Below, one piece after another: positions 1-8,091 of a DNA stretch of 48,765 bases. The notes below the pieces were generated by a model that was not told where the DNA came from, made no database searches, and saw only the letters and a program-made list of their open reading frames with translations. The position numbers were made by a program, and so were the translations under genes. The DNA comes from a virus. The stretch is from positions 1-48,765 of the IMG/VR virus record IMGVR_UViG_3300050343_000170. One strand, written 5' to 3'. Numbering within the stretch: position 1 is the stretch's first letter; every line of letters begins with the position of its first letter.

Positions 1-1
1 T

Positions 2-286
2 ACTAAGCATGACTACAAGGTTATGTTTATTGACTTGAAGGGCTACTTGTTCTGCGAAAGATGTGGTATAAATGGTGAAGGATTGGCAGCATCTCATATT
101 GTATCTGTAAAATATGCACAAGAGGTTGGAATGTCAGAACTATGTTGGGATATAAAAAACCTAGAGATACTGTGCAATAAATGCCACATGAGTTTTGAAG
201 AGTTAAAAAACTGGATAAGATTTAAGTGGTATTCAAGTAGACTAGAAGGTGATGATTTCAAAGAATTTATAGATCAGGTAAAATGA
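2..286 (+). CDS. HNH endonuclease, 3' part of a gene cut by the window ends
   Basis: The reading frame is open from base 2, so the ATG at 23 is probably internal. The protein has a CxxC pair (C-E-R-C), then a histidine in 'ASHIVSVK', an asparagine in 'DIKNLEILC' and a second CxxCH, which is the zinc-bound HNH nuclease layout. Such phage proteins make nicks or double-strand breaks and often act in recombination or packaging. The last 68 bases of the window continue into this frame without a break and supply the N-terminus (MNTYQTSIGERVTKRAIDKK). The full product would be about 117 residues. It overlaps the next gene by 4 bases (ATGA). I am confident of the fold; the exact role is inferred. Confidence 0.85.
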   Translation, partial: TKHDYKVMFIDLKGYLFCERCGINGEGLAASHIVSVKYAQEVGMSELCWDIKNLEILCNKCHMSFEELKNWIRFKWYSSRLEGDDFKEFIDQVK

Positions 287-678
287 AGTGGAGTAAGAAA
301 GACGTAGAAAAACTAAAGAACAGAGGCGTTAGAGTAAAAGGTGCTGAAGACTTGGTTGACAACAGACCAGTTGGATTGATCAATATTATTAATATACTTG
401 ATGAGATGTCAATAGAATACGTTGAAGAACATAGATTTCATAAGACTAGAAGATGGAGGTTTGATGTGGCAATACTAAGCATTAATGTTGCTATAGAATA
501 CGAGGGTATAGTAGGGCATAAAAGCAGACATACTTCTATAACAGGATATACAAAAGATTGCGAAAAATATAATAATGCTGCTATTTTAGGTTGGAAAGTA
601 TTAAGGTATACTGCACTAAATTATGAGGATTTAAAAAAGGATTTAGTAAAAGTACTTAGTCAAGACATCGACTCTTAG
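283..678 (+). CDS. PD-(D/E)XK-type (DUF559/Vsr-like) nuclease
   Basis: 131 residues. The core reads 'RRWRFDVAILSINVAIEYEG', then a conserved H, 'GYTKDCEKYNNAA' and 'GWKVLRYT'. This D...E-x-E-G...GWxVLR order matches small phage and bacterial nucleases of the DUF559/Vsr group, which use a metal-bound Asp/Glu pair to cut DNA, for example as Holliday-junction or repair nucleases. It is translationally coupled to the HNH gene by an ATGA overlap, so the two nucleases likely form one recombination or DNA-processing unit. A short hairpin (stem CGACTC/GAGTCG, 669-686) straddles its stop codon without a U tract. The substrate is unknown. Confidence 0.7.
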   Translation: MKWSKKDVEKLKNRGVRVKGAEDLVDNRPVGLINIINILDEMSIEYVEEHRFHKTRRWRFDVAILSINVAIEYEGIVGHKSRHTSITGYTKDCEKYNNAAILGWKVLRYTALNYEDLKKDLVKVLSQDIDS

Positions 679-895
679 TTGAGTCGCTGCTGTCGTTGCA
701 TCATTTGATGTTCTGGACTCGCTACCTAAAGGCGGCTTTTATTTGGGGTGGAATGATATGGTTTTGGTAAAATATAAAGTTCCACCTCATTTAAAAGTGA
801 AAAAATAAAAATTTAAGGTATGTTGCACTTTTTGTTTATAAGTAATATTTTAATTTGGCTGTCTATATTGAAGATATCAAGTAAATTTCACAATA

Positions 896-1291
896 ATGAT
901 CAGTAACTTAATACCTATAGTTCTTTCTATAATATCGATTGTAGAAAGCAATAATAATGTTTGCGCTATGGGTGACTGGAATAAATACAGTTGTGACTTC
1001 GATGCTATAGGTGCATTTCAAATACACAAAGCCGCACTACAAGACGTTAATGATGTTTACGGATACTGTTACCATCATGAAGAAATGTTGGAGTACAACA
1101 AGGCTTACAGAGTTGCTGGTGGGTATTTAAAAATACTTATAAGTAGGTTTGTTAAAAAGTATGGAGAAAATCCTAGTGAGAGTGAGTTGGTAATGATGTA
1201 TAATGGTGGATCTGCAACTAATTTTAATAATATAAATTATCTAAACAGATATAACAACTTTAAAACAAGTATTTATGAGGAAGAGAATTAA
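896..1291 (+). CDS. Lysozyme-like (lytic transglycosylase fold) putative endolysin
   Basis: 131 residues. The pattern 'VESNNN' (Glu17 as likely general acid), then 'AIGAFQIHKAALQDVN', then 'SELVMMYNGG' near the end is that of goose-type or SLT lysozyme-like domains, which cleave the glycan strands of peptidoglycan. The hydrophobic first 16 residues could be helix 1 of the domain rather than a signal peptide, because the catalytic Glu follows directly. It sits far (about 40 kb in window terms, 8.7 kb around a circle) from the holin candidate at 41.3 kb. It could be the endolysin or a virion-associated lysozyme. Confidence 0.7.
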   Translation: MISNLIPIVLSIISIVESNNNVCAMGDWNKYSCDFDAIGAFQIHKAALQDVNDVYGYCYHHEEMLEYNKAYRVAGGYLKILISRFVKKYGENPSESELVMMYNGGSATNFNNINYLNRYNNFKTSIYEEEN

Positions 1292-1418
1292 ATATTTTAA
1301 TGGAATACCTCACGCATTAGTTCGTTTTGTTGACCATGATCAAGAGGTTCTTGTCTTAGATAACTCTGAAAAGATTATTGTTAAAAAAGTAAATAAAATT
1401 CAATCCGATAATGAGTAA
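1275..1418 (+). CDS. Small basic hypothetical protein (47 aa)
   Basis: Starts MRKRIKYFNGIPHALVRF and ends before TAA at 1416. It overlaps the end of the lysozyme-like gene by 17 bases in another frame, typical of tight phage operons. The composition (KR-rich start, 'VLVLDNSEKIIVKKVNKI') looks like a small beta-rich folded protein. I do not recognise a family. Confidence 0.6.
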   Translation: MRKRIKYFNGIPHALVRFVDHDQEVLVLDNSEKIIVKKVNKIQSDNE

Positions 1419-1459
1419 TTATAGTTTAGTATAATGTGTTTAATATAAAAAACAATGCT

Positions 1460-2695
1460 ATGAAAATAAGGACTAGACTAAAGCCAGAACAAGCTAGTTT
1501 GCTTGGACTTAATGTTAAAAAGTGTGATGATGGTAGGGATACTGCTAGATATTATTTGAATCCTAAACAAAGAGAGGCTTTGGGAATGTCTTCTACTCCT
1601 AATAAAAAGAAGCCTATAGATCCTATTAATAAAAAGGAATTGGTTAATGATCCAAAGCCATTTGTTCTTAGTGCATGGAATTTTATAACAGGTAGAATGC
1701 TTGACATTGATGAATATTGCGAGTTTTACGGCTTACCTAGAGATGATGTAAAGAGTTATAAATTAGTATCTCATACTGGAACTCCATTTTTTAATATTTT
1801 ATTTAAAGAGCAATCTTCTGAATCTAATTTTAATTTAGAAGAAGTTAAGGATTTGCTAAAAAAGCAAACTGACAAAAGCTACACTTATAAGAGTAGACGT
1901 TATTCTTTTGATAGAGAAAACGTACTGAAATGGTCTGATCTGCATTTTGGAGCATATATCAAAAACTTACTTAATGTAAATGACTTTGATACAGACATAT
2001 TGCTGGATGGCTTACTAGAATCAATTAATGTAATTAATGGGTTTGGATTTAGAAAGAATCACATTCATATTAATGGTGACTTAATAGAAAGCTTTAGTGG
2101 ACTTAATCATATTAACTCTTGGCAATCAATGGACTCAGAGATGATAGGTGCTACTGCTGTAAAAATGTGCGCTAAAATGCTAGACAAAGCACTTCAGAAG
2201 GTAGATAATCTAGGTTGCATAAAGATAGTAGCTGGAAATCATGATAGATTAAGTAAGGCAAATGATGAAGATGTAAAAGGTGGGGCAGCAGAGTTAATTG
2301 CTTATTGCTTAGAGTTGATGGGTTACGATGTAGAATTTCATCCTTATGTAATAACTCATTTTGTGGATGGAATAAATCACATAAATCTTCATGGGGACAA
2401 AGGTATAAGTAGAAAAAGTACGGAGAAGATAATATTAGACTATGGTATACAAGGTGAATACAACTTGATTAACGAAGGTCATTTGCATTCTGTTATTGAA
2501 AAGCTATCAATAAAGCAAAGGGAAAAATTTGAAATAGTAAAGGATGATAGCATTAATCATAGAAGATTTTATTTACCTTCATTTTTCACTGGTAATTACT
2601 ATAGTGCAACATTAGGTTATACCACAAATTCTGGTTATTTTTCTATATGGAATAACGGAAAAAACAAACCACAATTTTTTAACGGATCAATCTAA
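1460..2695 (+). CDS. Calcineurin-like metallophosphoesterase
   Basis: 411 residues from the ATG at 1460; a GTG at 1436 would add 8 residues. The second half holds the metallophosphoesterase motifs in order: 'DLHFG', 'NGDLIE', 'GNHDR', 'LHGDKG' and 'EGHLHS'. These ligate two metal ions that hydrolyse phosphate esters. Large phage members of this family resemble DNA-repair nucleases and phosphatases and often sit near packaging or recombination genes. The first ~150 residues look like a separate N-terminal domain ('KPEQASLLGLN', 'KQREALGMS', 'YGLPRDDVKSYKLVSHTGTPFFN'), possibly substrate binding. The substrate cannot be told from sequence. Confidence 0.9.
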   Translation: MKIRTRLKPEQASLLGLNVKKCDDGRDTARYYLNPKQREALGMSSTPNKKKPIDPINKKELVNDPKPFVLSAWNFITGRMLDIDEYCEFYGLPRDDVKSYKLVSHTGTPFFNILFKEQSSESNFNLEEVKDLLKKQTDKSYTYKSRRYSFDRENVLKWSDLHFGAYIKNLLNVNDFDTDILLDGLLESINVINGFGFRKNHIHINGDLIESFSGLNHINSWQSMDSEMIGATAVKMCAKMLDKALQKVDNLGCIKIVAGNHDRLSKANDEDVKGGAAELIAYCLELMGYDVEFHPYVITHFVDGINHINLHGDKGISRKSTEKIILDYGIQGEYNLINEGHLHSVIEKLSIKQREKFEIVKDDSINHRRFYLPSFFTGNYYSATLGYTTNSGYFSIWNNGKNKPQFFNGSI

Positions 2696-2700
2696 AGCAA

Positions 2701-3051
2701 ATGAAGAAAAGAAAGCTAAAACAACTTAGAGAAATTGCAGATGCAATGCCATTAGATATTACTATAGATAAAAATGGATTTCCTACAGCCAATTGCAGGT
2801 ATAGGCAAATGAAAAAAATATACAGGATAGAGGGCGAAGATGCTGTAATTGATTACTGCAAAAGTGTAATGGATAATATTGACAAAATAAACGCTGACAA
2901 TTTAGAGATAAATAAGATTGTATCTGAGAATCTTACTATAGCTCAGAAAAATAATGAAAAATACCTTCTCAGATCTAGATCTAAACAAAACAGTTTTGGT
3001 GGTTCTGTGGCAAAAAGAATGTGGAAATGGTTGACAAGGATTTTAAAATAG
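2701..3051 (+). CDS. Hypothetical protein (116 aa)
   Basis: Starts 5 bases after the metallophosphoesterase stop. It is basic at both ends (MKKRKLKQLREIAD... and ...AKRMWKWLTRILK) with a helical middle. No recognisable domain; the amphipathic, Trp-containing C-terminus could contact membrane or nucleic acid. The next gene overlaps its 3' end in another frame. Confidence 0.65.
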   Translation: MKKRKLKQLREIADAMPLDITIDKNGFPTANCRYRQMKKIYRIEGEDAVIDYCKSVMDNIDKINADNLEINKIVSENLTIAQKNNEKYLLRSRSKQNSFGGSVAKRMWKWLTRILK

Positions 3052-3245
3052 ATTCTAGCAAAATATGGTTAGATAGGTATACTATATCTGAATTTAAGAT
3101 GTCTTTTAGGGGATTGCCTTGCAAAACTAAATGTGACTGTTGTGAAAAGCTGTGGAACGATACAGGTACTAAAACAGTAAGTTACGCTATATCTACATCT
3201 GGTAAAGGTGTAAATATATGCCAATCTTGTGTAATTGATTTATAA
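3027..3245 (+). CDS. Small zinc-finger-like protein
   Basis: About 72 residues from the ATG at 3027 (GTG at 3021 is an alternative). It contains 'CKTKCDCCEKLW' and, about 25 residues later, 'CQSC', which would form a four-cysteine zinc knuckle. Such small zinc proteins are common in phage accessory operons and may bind nucleic acid or protein. It overlaps the preceding gene by about 25 bases. Confidence 0.6.
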   Translation: MVDKDFKIDSSKIWLDRYTISEFKMSFRGLPCKTKCDCCEKLWNDTGTKTVSYAISTSGKGVNICQSCVIDL

Positions 3246-3253
3246 TTTGTATG

Positions 3254-3277
3254 TTTACGGAACAAAAGTGCCGTAAA
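3254..3277 (+). promoter_or_regulatory. Hairpin directly before the DUF5675 start codon
   Basis: TTTACGG (3254-3260) and CCGTAAA (3271-3277) form a perfect 7-bp inverted repeat with a 10-base loop. The right arm ends exactly at the ATG at 3278. In mRNA it could control initiation or processing between the zinc-finger gene and the DUF5675 gene. Confidence 0.4.
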
Positions 3278-3706
3278 ATGGAAATAACACAATTTTTATT
3301 AGTTAGATCTGAAGATCATCCACATCAAAAGCTGGGTAACTTATTTATAATGCATGGAGCTAACATTCTTTTTAAATGCAAGACTTTAGAGTTGGCTTGG
3401 AGGAACAACAGAAGGGATATATCCTGTGTTCCAGAAGGAACTTATCCTATTGAGTTGGAATATTCACCTAAATTTGGCTATTCTTGGGAATTAAAACAAG
3501 TGCCTAACAGGTCAGAAGTAAAGATACATCAAGGTAATTTCTTTAGGCAAATAGAGGGATGTATACTTGTTGGTGATATGCACATTAAAATAGATGAAGA
3601 TGAAGAGCCAGATTTAAGAAACTCTATGGCTACCAAAGTGAGGATGCAGAAAATAATGGAGGATCTAAATGTTAATAAAACAGTAATAACAATAATTGAA
3701 ATATGA
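3278..3706 (+). CDS. DUF5675 family protein
   Basis: 142 residues from the ATG at 3278 (MEITQFLLVRSE). A longer form from 3251 is possible but would place the inverted repeat 3254-3277 inside the coding region. The conserved core 'LELAWRNNRRDISCVPEGTYP', then 'VPNRSEVKIHQGNF' and 'GCILVGD', is diagnostic of DUF5675, a phage-encoded domain of unknown function often found near lysis or tail genes. The conserved His and Cys suggest an enzyme-like site related to L,D-transpeptidase folds, but that is inference. It overlaps the next gene by 4 bases. Confidence 0.85.
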   Translation: MEITQFLLVRSEDHPHQKLGNLFIMHGANILFKCKTLELAWRNNRRDISCVPEGTYPIELEYSPKFGYSWELKQVPNRSEVKIHQGNFFRQIEGCILVGDMHIKIDEDEEPDLRNSMATKVRMQKIMEDLNVNKTVITIIEI

Positions 3707-3909
3707 AAGATAAGTTAGTAATTAATAAAATGTCTGTCCTAGAGAAAGAAACATTACTTATCTTGGTATTAAATATAGTTATGGAAGGTATAAATATAGT
3801 CTTTCCTGCTGGCAAGTATGTTCCAGTAAGGTGGTTTAGTATTTCTAAGTGGGTGGGATTAGGTAAACTAATGTTAAAGATTATAAAATTATTTCGTTCA
3901 GATAAATAA
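3703..3909 (+). CDS. Small hypothetical, possibly membrane-associated protein (68 aa)
   Basis: ATGA overlap with the DUF5675 gene shows translational coupling. It has a hydrophobic stretch ('ETLLILVLNIVMEGINIVF') and a basic C-terminus. A membrane role in lysis is possible from context but not shown. Confidence 0.55.
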   Translation: MKDKLVINKMSVLEKETLLILVLNIVMEGINIVFPAGKYVPVRWFSISKWVGLGKLMLKIIKLFRSDK

Positions 3910-3914
3910 TAAGC

Positions 3915-4172
3915 ATGGTAATAGAAGTGGTTAACATGAGTTGGGATGACATGAATAATGTATATGCAAATAATTTGGTTATTCATATGTCTGAAGTAAT
4001 GAGTTTACAGCAATATATGCCATCTATAAATATGCCATTATCTGATGAATTGGAGTATTGCAAGATTGAACTTAGGAATGATACCGTAATGATAGTTAAT
4101 GAAGATTACGACAGACTTTCATCACTTTACAAAATTTATTATGATGGTGGAGTGACTTATAGTGTGAATTAA
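3915..4172 (+). CDS. Hypothetical protein (85 aa)
   Basis: An 85-codon gene between the small membrane-like protein and the small terminase, on the same strand with short gaps. It is acidic with no recognisable domain. A later in-frame ATG (MSWDD) could be the real start. Confidence 0.55.
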   Translation: MVIEVVNMSWDDMNNVYANNLVIHMSEVMSLQQYMPSINMPLSDELEYCKIELRNDTVMIVNEDYDRLSSLYKIYYDGGVTYSVN

Positions 4173-4188
4173 AAAAAGCTTTAAGTGT

Positions 4189-4797
4189 ATGGCTAAATAT
4201 AAGAGAAAAACAGTAAGAAGATATACTGTAAAGGTACCATCTTTAGACAAGGAAGGTTTGCCAACTACTGAATCTGTACGAATACCTATGCCCACCAAAG
4301 GGGTTACTCTATCTCATGATCATAAAAAAGAAGTTGTAGAAGCATTCGTATCTATATATTTAATGGATGGAGAAAGCATGGATTCTGCTGCTTCAAAAAT
4401 GAATTTCCAAAGATCTACCTTACATCATTGGAAGCGTGGTAGTGAAGAGATAGCAAAAATAGTAGAAGATGCTCAAATTCAAAAGAAAGAACAAAGAATT
4501 AGTGTTGAACGAAACTTAGCAAGAAGTACTGCTCAACGTCTCATGGAAGGTTATACCGTAGATCTTGAATCTAAGAAGATGGTAAAGATTCTTAATGTAA
4601 ATGGTGAGGAAGAGTGGGTAGCGCAGGAAGTAAAGATTGCACAGCAGTATATAAAGCCATCTGAGGGTCTTGTTTTGCGCAGGTTAGAGAATGATGACGA
4701 ACATTGGAGAAAAGATGCTGGAGAGCTTACAAAAGGCAAGCAAAGTATTCCACTGATTGCATGGGTTGGCGGAGATGATAAAGAAGAAGAAGAGTAA
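4189..4797 (+). CDS. Putative terminase small subunit
   Basis: 202 residues. It has a basic N-terminus, then a helix-turn-helix-like segment 'DSAASKMNFQRSTLHHWKRG', a helical region with conserved Arg/Leu, and an acidic tail (GGDDKEEEE). The gene ends at the first base of the large terminase gene. Small terminases bind phage DNA through an N-terminal HTH, form rings and recruit the large subunit. The call rests on the HTH, size and position directly before terL. Confidence 0.75.
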   Translation: MAKYKRKTVRRYTVKVPSLDKEGLPTTESVRIPMPTKGVTLSHDHKKEVVEAFVSIYLMDGESMDSAASKMNFQRSTLHHWKRGSEEIAKIVEDAQIQKKEQRISVERNLARSTAQRLMEGYTVDLESKKMVKILNVNGEEEWVAQEVKIAQQYIKPSEGLVLRRLENDDEHWRKDAGELTKGKQSIPLIAWVGGDDKEEEE

Positions 4798-6137
4798 TGG
4801 ATACACTGCTTACAAAAGAGAATGATGTAAAAACTATACCAATACATATAGCATTCAAAGCTATGTATACTACCAGGCGCAGATACATCTTACTTACAGG
4901 TGGTAGAGGTAGTTTAAAGTCTTCTACAACACATGATTTTGTTGTCCGATTATCATATGAGTCTGGTCATGGTATATTATTTACGAGATATATACTTAGA
5001 TCAGCAAACGATTCCATTATACCAGAATTTAGAGCCTGCGTACAGAGGTTAGGAGTGGAGGGAGATTTCCATATAACGGCAGATAGAGCTACCAATAAGA
5101 CTAACGGATCTTTTATTTTGTTTAGGGGTATCAATACTTCTAGTGGAGATCAGACTGCAAACTTAAAGTCTATTCATGGTATAACAACTTGGGTAGTTGA
5201 GGAAGGAGAAGATTTTCAGGATGAAGCTAAGTTCAACATTATTGATGATTCAGTTCGTTCTTCAGAAAAACAGAACAGAGTTATTTGGATAATGAATCCA
5301 ACGACCAAAGAGCATTTTGTATATCAAAAGTGGATAAGACCAAAGAGTAAGCAAAAAGTTATACATGGATTTAATGTAACTATGTCTAATGATGATGAAG
5401 TAGAACACATTCATACCACCTACCACATAGCTGAAGAACTTAAATATCTGCCAAAGGATTGGCTTAGTAAGGCTAACAGGTATTTACAGGATCTAAATGA
5501 AGAGATAGCTAAATGCATTGAAAACTGGACAAGAAGTGAGATTGAGTTAGCTAATGAATTAAATATCATACGCCACGACAGTCACTACTACAAGAATTAC
5601 ATAGGAGGGTGGAGAGAAAGAGCTGAAGGAGTTATATTTGACAATTGGATAGAAGGTAAGTTTAATGAAAGATTGCCATCTGTATACGGCTTAGATTGGG
5701 GTTATGCTCCAGATCCTTTAGGAGTAGTCAGAGTTGCTGTAGATCGCAAACAAAGAAAGATCTATCTAAAAGAATATATATACGAGACAGAATTGGATGA
5801 TGTAGAGAATCAACTTAATAAAGTAGGCATTAGCAAGACTGCACTAATTGTATGTGACACAAATGAAGGTAGGACTATAAAAAGACTCCAGAAGAACGGA
5901 TATAACTTACAGAAGGCGGTCAAGAACATTATATCTGAGGACATTCGAGAGATAAAACAATATTTAATCATTGTAGATCCAAACTCTGACAATCTGAAGT
6001 CAGAATTGAACAATTATGAGTGGAATGACAAGAAAAGTGACGTTCCCATTGACTCCTGGAATCATTTGCTGGATGCATTTAGGTATGGATTTAGAAGATT
6101 AGTGAAGCGAAAAGTAGGTCTAAGAAGAAGAAATTGA
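4797..6137 (+). CDS. terL: Terminase large subunit
   Basis: 446 residues, the usual size for the PBSX/Terminase_3 type. The N-terminal ATPase has Walker A 'GGRGSLKSS' at residues 35-43 and Walker B 'TTWVVEEGED' around 130-139. The C-terminal RNase H-like nuclease carries its acidic residues in 'GLDWGY' (Asp300), 'VCDTNE' (Asp354) and 'DSWNHLLDAFRYG' (Asp419, Asp426). The protein pumps DNA into the prohead and cuts it. It overlaps the small-subunit gene by 1 base. The portal gene does not follow directly but lies about 8 kb downstream after an accessory region, which is unusual. Confidence 0.95.
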   Translation: MDTLLTKENDVKTIPIHIAFKAMYTTRRRYILLTGGRGSLKSSTTHDFVVRLSYESGHGILFTRYILRSANDSIIPEFRACVQRLGVEGDFHITADRATNKTNGSFILFRGINTSSGDQTANLKSIHGITTWVVEEGEDFQDEAKFNIIDDSVRSSEKQNRVIWIMNPTTKEHFVYQKWIRPKSKQKVIHGFNVTMSNDDEVEHIHTTYHIAEELKYLPKDWLSKANRYLQDLNEEIAKCIENWTRSEIELANELNIIRHDSHYYKNYIGGWRERAEGVIFDNWIEGKFNERLPSVYGLDWGYAPDPLGVVRVAVDRKQRKIYLKEYIYETELDDVENQLNKVGISKTALIVCDTNEGRTIKRLQKNGYNLQKAVKNIISEDIREIKQYLIIVDPNSDNLKSELNNYEWNDKKSDVPIDSWNHLLDAFRYGFRRLVKRKVGLRRRN

Positions 6138-6165
6138 TGTATTTTATCTGTTTTTTTATCTAGAA

Positions 6166-6197
6166 TTAGGATAAAGCTTAAAATTATTATATATTTA
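6166..6197 (+). promoter_or_regulatory. Weak candidate promoter
   Basis: TATATTTA at 6190-6197 is one base off the Bacteroidota -7 element TAnnTTTG, with TTA 21 bases upstream. It lies in the 83-base gap after terL and before the 6221 gene. The same TATATTTAC sequence lies upstream of the 9799 gene. Confidence 0.3.
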
Positions 6198-6220
6198 CAA
6201 CTCACTAAACAACTAAATAG

Positions 6221-6634
6221 ATGAAAAAAACAATTAGAGATCAATTACTAGAATTACCAAACGGAGTAGGAGAATTAGCAATATCATATGCAGAAGGAAA
6301 TGGAACGCTAGATGCTCCAGTATTTTGCAGTGATCCAACTCGTGCATTAAATGGGGCATTTAAATGGGAAGAGACTTTAGAGGGATTTACTTATTGGTAT
6401 AATATAGCAAATGGCATTAAGCAGGAATTAGTAAATATACAAACATATTCAAGTGCCAAGTTAATTTTCCAAAAAAGAAAGCAGGCAGATAAGTTTTGCA
6501 AGGCATGGTCTAGAAAGACTCAAAAAGGTCATACAGTTGGAGCAGGATCTGAACAAGTAGAAGTTTCACTATACAATGTAAACGATTCGGAAAAAGCTTG
6601 GATTAATAAGTATGTAAGCGATATTAACTCTTAA
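6221..6634 (+). CDS. Hypothetical phage protein (137 aa)
   Basis: Contains 'LNGAFKWEETLEGFTYWYNIANGI', a W/Y-rich pattern I associate with short conserved proteins of Bacteroidota phages of unknown function. A basic middle ('IFQKRKQADKFCKAWSRKTQKGH') could bind nucleic acid. It is preceded by a gap with a weak promoter-like element and an A-rich leader. Confidence 0.65.
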   Translation: MKKTIRDQLLELPNGVGELAISYAEGNGTLDAPVFCSDPTRALNGAFKWEETLEGFTYWYNIANGIKQELVNIQTYSSAKLIFQKRKQADKFCKAWSRKTQKGHTVGAGSEQVEVSLYNVNDSEKAWINKYVSDINS

Positions 6635-6679
6635 CTTTATATATAAATAAATTAATTAACAATCAAAAACTAAAATAAA

Positions 6680-6841
6680 ATGGCATCAAATTCAAAAATG
6701 AAAGTATACACAAATGAGGTTCATGTTCATAAATTATGTCAGGCTCATGACATGACATACGAAGCTGTTTATAAAAAATATGGTCATTTAATAGATGATA
6801 AGGGCATGGTTTTGTCTGAAAACTTAAAATTGCAAAGATAA
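6680..6841 (+). CDS. Small hypothetical protein (53 aa)
   Basis: Starts MASNSKMKVYTNEVHVHKLC behind an A-rich leader (taaaataaaATG) and ends at TAA 6839-6841. 'LCQAHDMTYEAVYKKYG' looks like a short helical motif. No family recognised. Confidence 0.5.
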   Translation: MASNSKMKVYTNEVHVHKLCQAHDMTYEAVYKKYGHLIDDKGMVLSENLKLQR

Positions 6842-6908
6842 AAAGTATAAATTATCATGTTTTTACTAAATTTACATTTTAAACAATACTATAAAATAAT
6901 TTTACAAA

Positions 6909-7106
6909 ATGGAAGATACTGAACCAAAGATACATGGCAAGTACTGGTATAAAGCTAAAGAATGGTGGAATACATTAACGCCTAAAGGAAAAGCAATTGA
7001 AATATGTATATTTAACGATATAGGCATAGATCATGCAATGTTTATGGATGATTTTGAAGTATCAGACATTATGGTAGAAGATTATTATAAAGCAAAGAAT
7101 TACTAA
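6909..7106 (+). CDS. Hypothetical acidic protein (65 aa)
   Basis: A 65-residue protein with 'WYKAKEWWNTLTPKGKAIEICIFNDIGIDH'. The 'W-x-LTPxGKAxEICIFN' stretch suggests a small folded protein, but I cannot name it. Its stop codon shares one base with the ATG of the next small gene (TAATG), so the two are coupled. Confidence 0.6.
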   Translation: MEDTEPKIHGKYWYKAKEWWNTLTPKGKAIEICIFNDIGIDHAMFMDDFEVSDIMVEDYYKAKNY

Positions 7107-7189
7107 TGTTTGTTCAGCTAATACAGATAATATTTATAATTGGATTCTTTATAATGTTTTTTGATGATTTAGAAGAACAGGATACGTAA
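7106..7189 (+). CDS. Membrane micropeptide (27 aa)
   Basis: Begins at the TAATG junction with the previous gene and ends at TAA 7187-7189. It has one hydrophobic segment ('VQLIQIIFIIGFFIMFF') followed by an acidic tail ('DDLEEQDT'). Such single-span micropeptides can be lysis regulators or membrane anchors. The coupling to an apparently real gene is the main support. Confidence 0.45.
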   Translation: MFVQLIQIIFIIGFFIMFFDDLEEQDT

Positions 7190-7219
7190 TAATTAATAGA
7201 ATTTAAATAATATATAAAA

Positions 7220-7729
7220 ATGAAATCAATTCTATTAATATTAATTACTATACCAATTGTTTCTTTTGGTCAATTAAACAAAAATTTATGGAAGGTTTCA
7301 TTAATGCAAGGGATAGCTGGGTTTTCTGATGGAGCTAATCAAGCATATTTATTCCACTATAGTAATAGCGGCAAATTTGAGAAGTGGGGTATAGCTCCTA
7401 ACGAAATAGCTTGGAAAAATAAATGGGCTAAAGATGCGGCAGGAAATGTACTTGTAGGTAAAGAAAAGTTTTGGCTCTCTAGTAGATCGCTGGTTTTCTT
7501 AACAGACTTTCATCATGCTACAAGATTTGTAAAACATAGATTTAATGAAGTATCGGTATTGTATTACGCTACAGGTCATAGAAATATTAAATTATATTGG
7601 AGTGATGTTAGTGGATATTCAAGGAAGATAAAAAAGAAAGAATGGTATTGGTATGTAGCGGATATGGGAATATCATTTATTGCGAGAAGCATAGGATTCT
7701 ATCTTAGTTATGACCTAATTTTCAAGTAA
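7220..7729 (+). CDS. Exported protein of Bacteroidota phages (169 aa)
   Basis: An N-terminal signal peptide (MKSILLILITIPIVSFGQ) is followed by a Trp/Tyr/His-rich domain ('GFSDGANQAYLFHYS', 'WGIAPNEIAWKNKWAKD', 'FLTDFHHATR'). It resembles a family I recall from Bacteroidota phages, predicted to act in the periplasm or outer envelope, function unknown. A near-terminal hydrophobic stretch ('ISFIARSIGFYLSYDLIF') could be a membrane helix. A strong terminator follows. A role in superinfection exclusion or envelope change is possible but is inference. Confidence 0.7.
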   Translation: MKSILLILITIPIVSFGQLNKNLWKVSLMQGIAGFSDGANQAYLFHYSNSGKFEKWGIAPNEIAWKNKWAKDAAGNVLVGKEKFWLSSRSLVFLTDFHHATRFVKHRFNEVSVLYYATGHRNIKLYWSDVSGYSRKIKKKEWYWYVADMGISFIARSIGFYLSYDLIFK

Positions 7730-7780
7730 GTTATATATATATAAAGATTTTTAATCATTTAGATTGAATAGTGTAGTTTC

Positions 7781-7825
7781 AGAGGGAGTGGCTGGAGGGT
7801 CGAAACTCCGACTCCCTCTTTTTAT
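7781..7825 (+). terminator. Rho-independent terminator after the exported protein gene
   Basis: AGAGGGAGT (7781-7789) pairs perfectly with ACTCCCTCT (7811-7819), followed by TTTTTATT. The 21-base loop can form a second small hairpin (GGAG/CTCC). Confidence 0.85.
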
Positions 7826-7851
7826 TAAAAATAATCTTCAAACTATATCTT

Positions 7852-8085
7852 GTGGATGATGTAGAATTTAACTTGGGAGAAATTGTTACATTTAGAGAAA
7901 GTGAAGAACATGATCCTGTACAGGGAATTGTAAGGGAGATAAATCAAAACGGAATAATATTTTACAAACTAGAATATCTTACCTTATTTAATTTGCAAAA
8001 CAGAAAAACAACAGAGCATAGCTCATGTATAAGTGTTAGTGCAGAGCATATAATTAATTCAAAGTATTATTTAAAAAAACAATAA
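7852..8085 (+). CDS. Small hypothetical protein (77 aa), GTG start
   Basis: Begins with GTG at 7852, 27 bases after the terminator; no in-frame ATG is available. The sequence 'FNLGEIVTFRESEEHDPVQGIVREI' reads like a small SH3-like or Tudor-like beta barrel ('G-x-I-V-x-x-I'), which is inference. No family is named. Confidence 0.55.
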   Translation: MDDVEFNLGEIVTFRESEEHDPVQGIVREINQNGIIFYKLEYLTLFNLQNRKTTEHSSCISVSAEHIINSKYYLKKQ

Positions 8086-8091
8086 ACTGAA

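Noticed and set aside
3672-3986. Minus-strand ORF of 104 codons
   Set aside because: Fully antisense to two coupled plus-strand genes with better starts.
7781-7825. tRNA-like look of 'GGCTGGAGGGTCGAAACTCC' inside the terminator loop
   Set aside because: The stems do not make a cloverleaf and no anticodon arm or CCA-ready acceptor is present. It is a terminator with a small inner hairpin.
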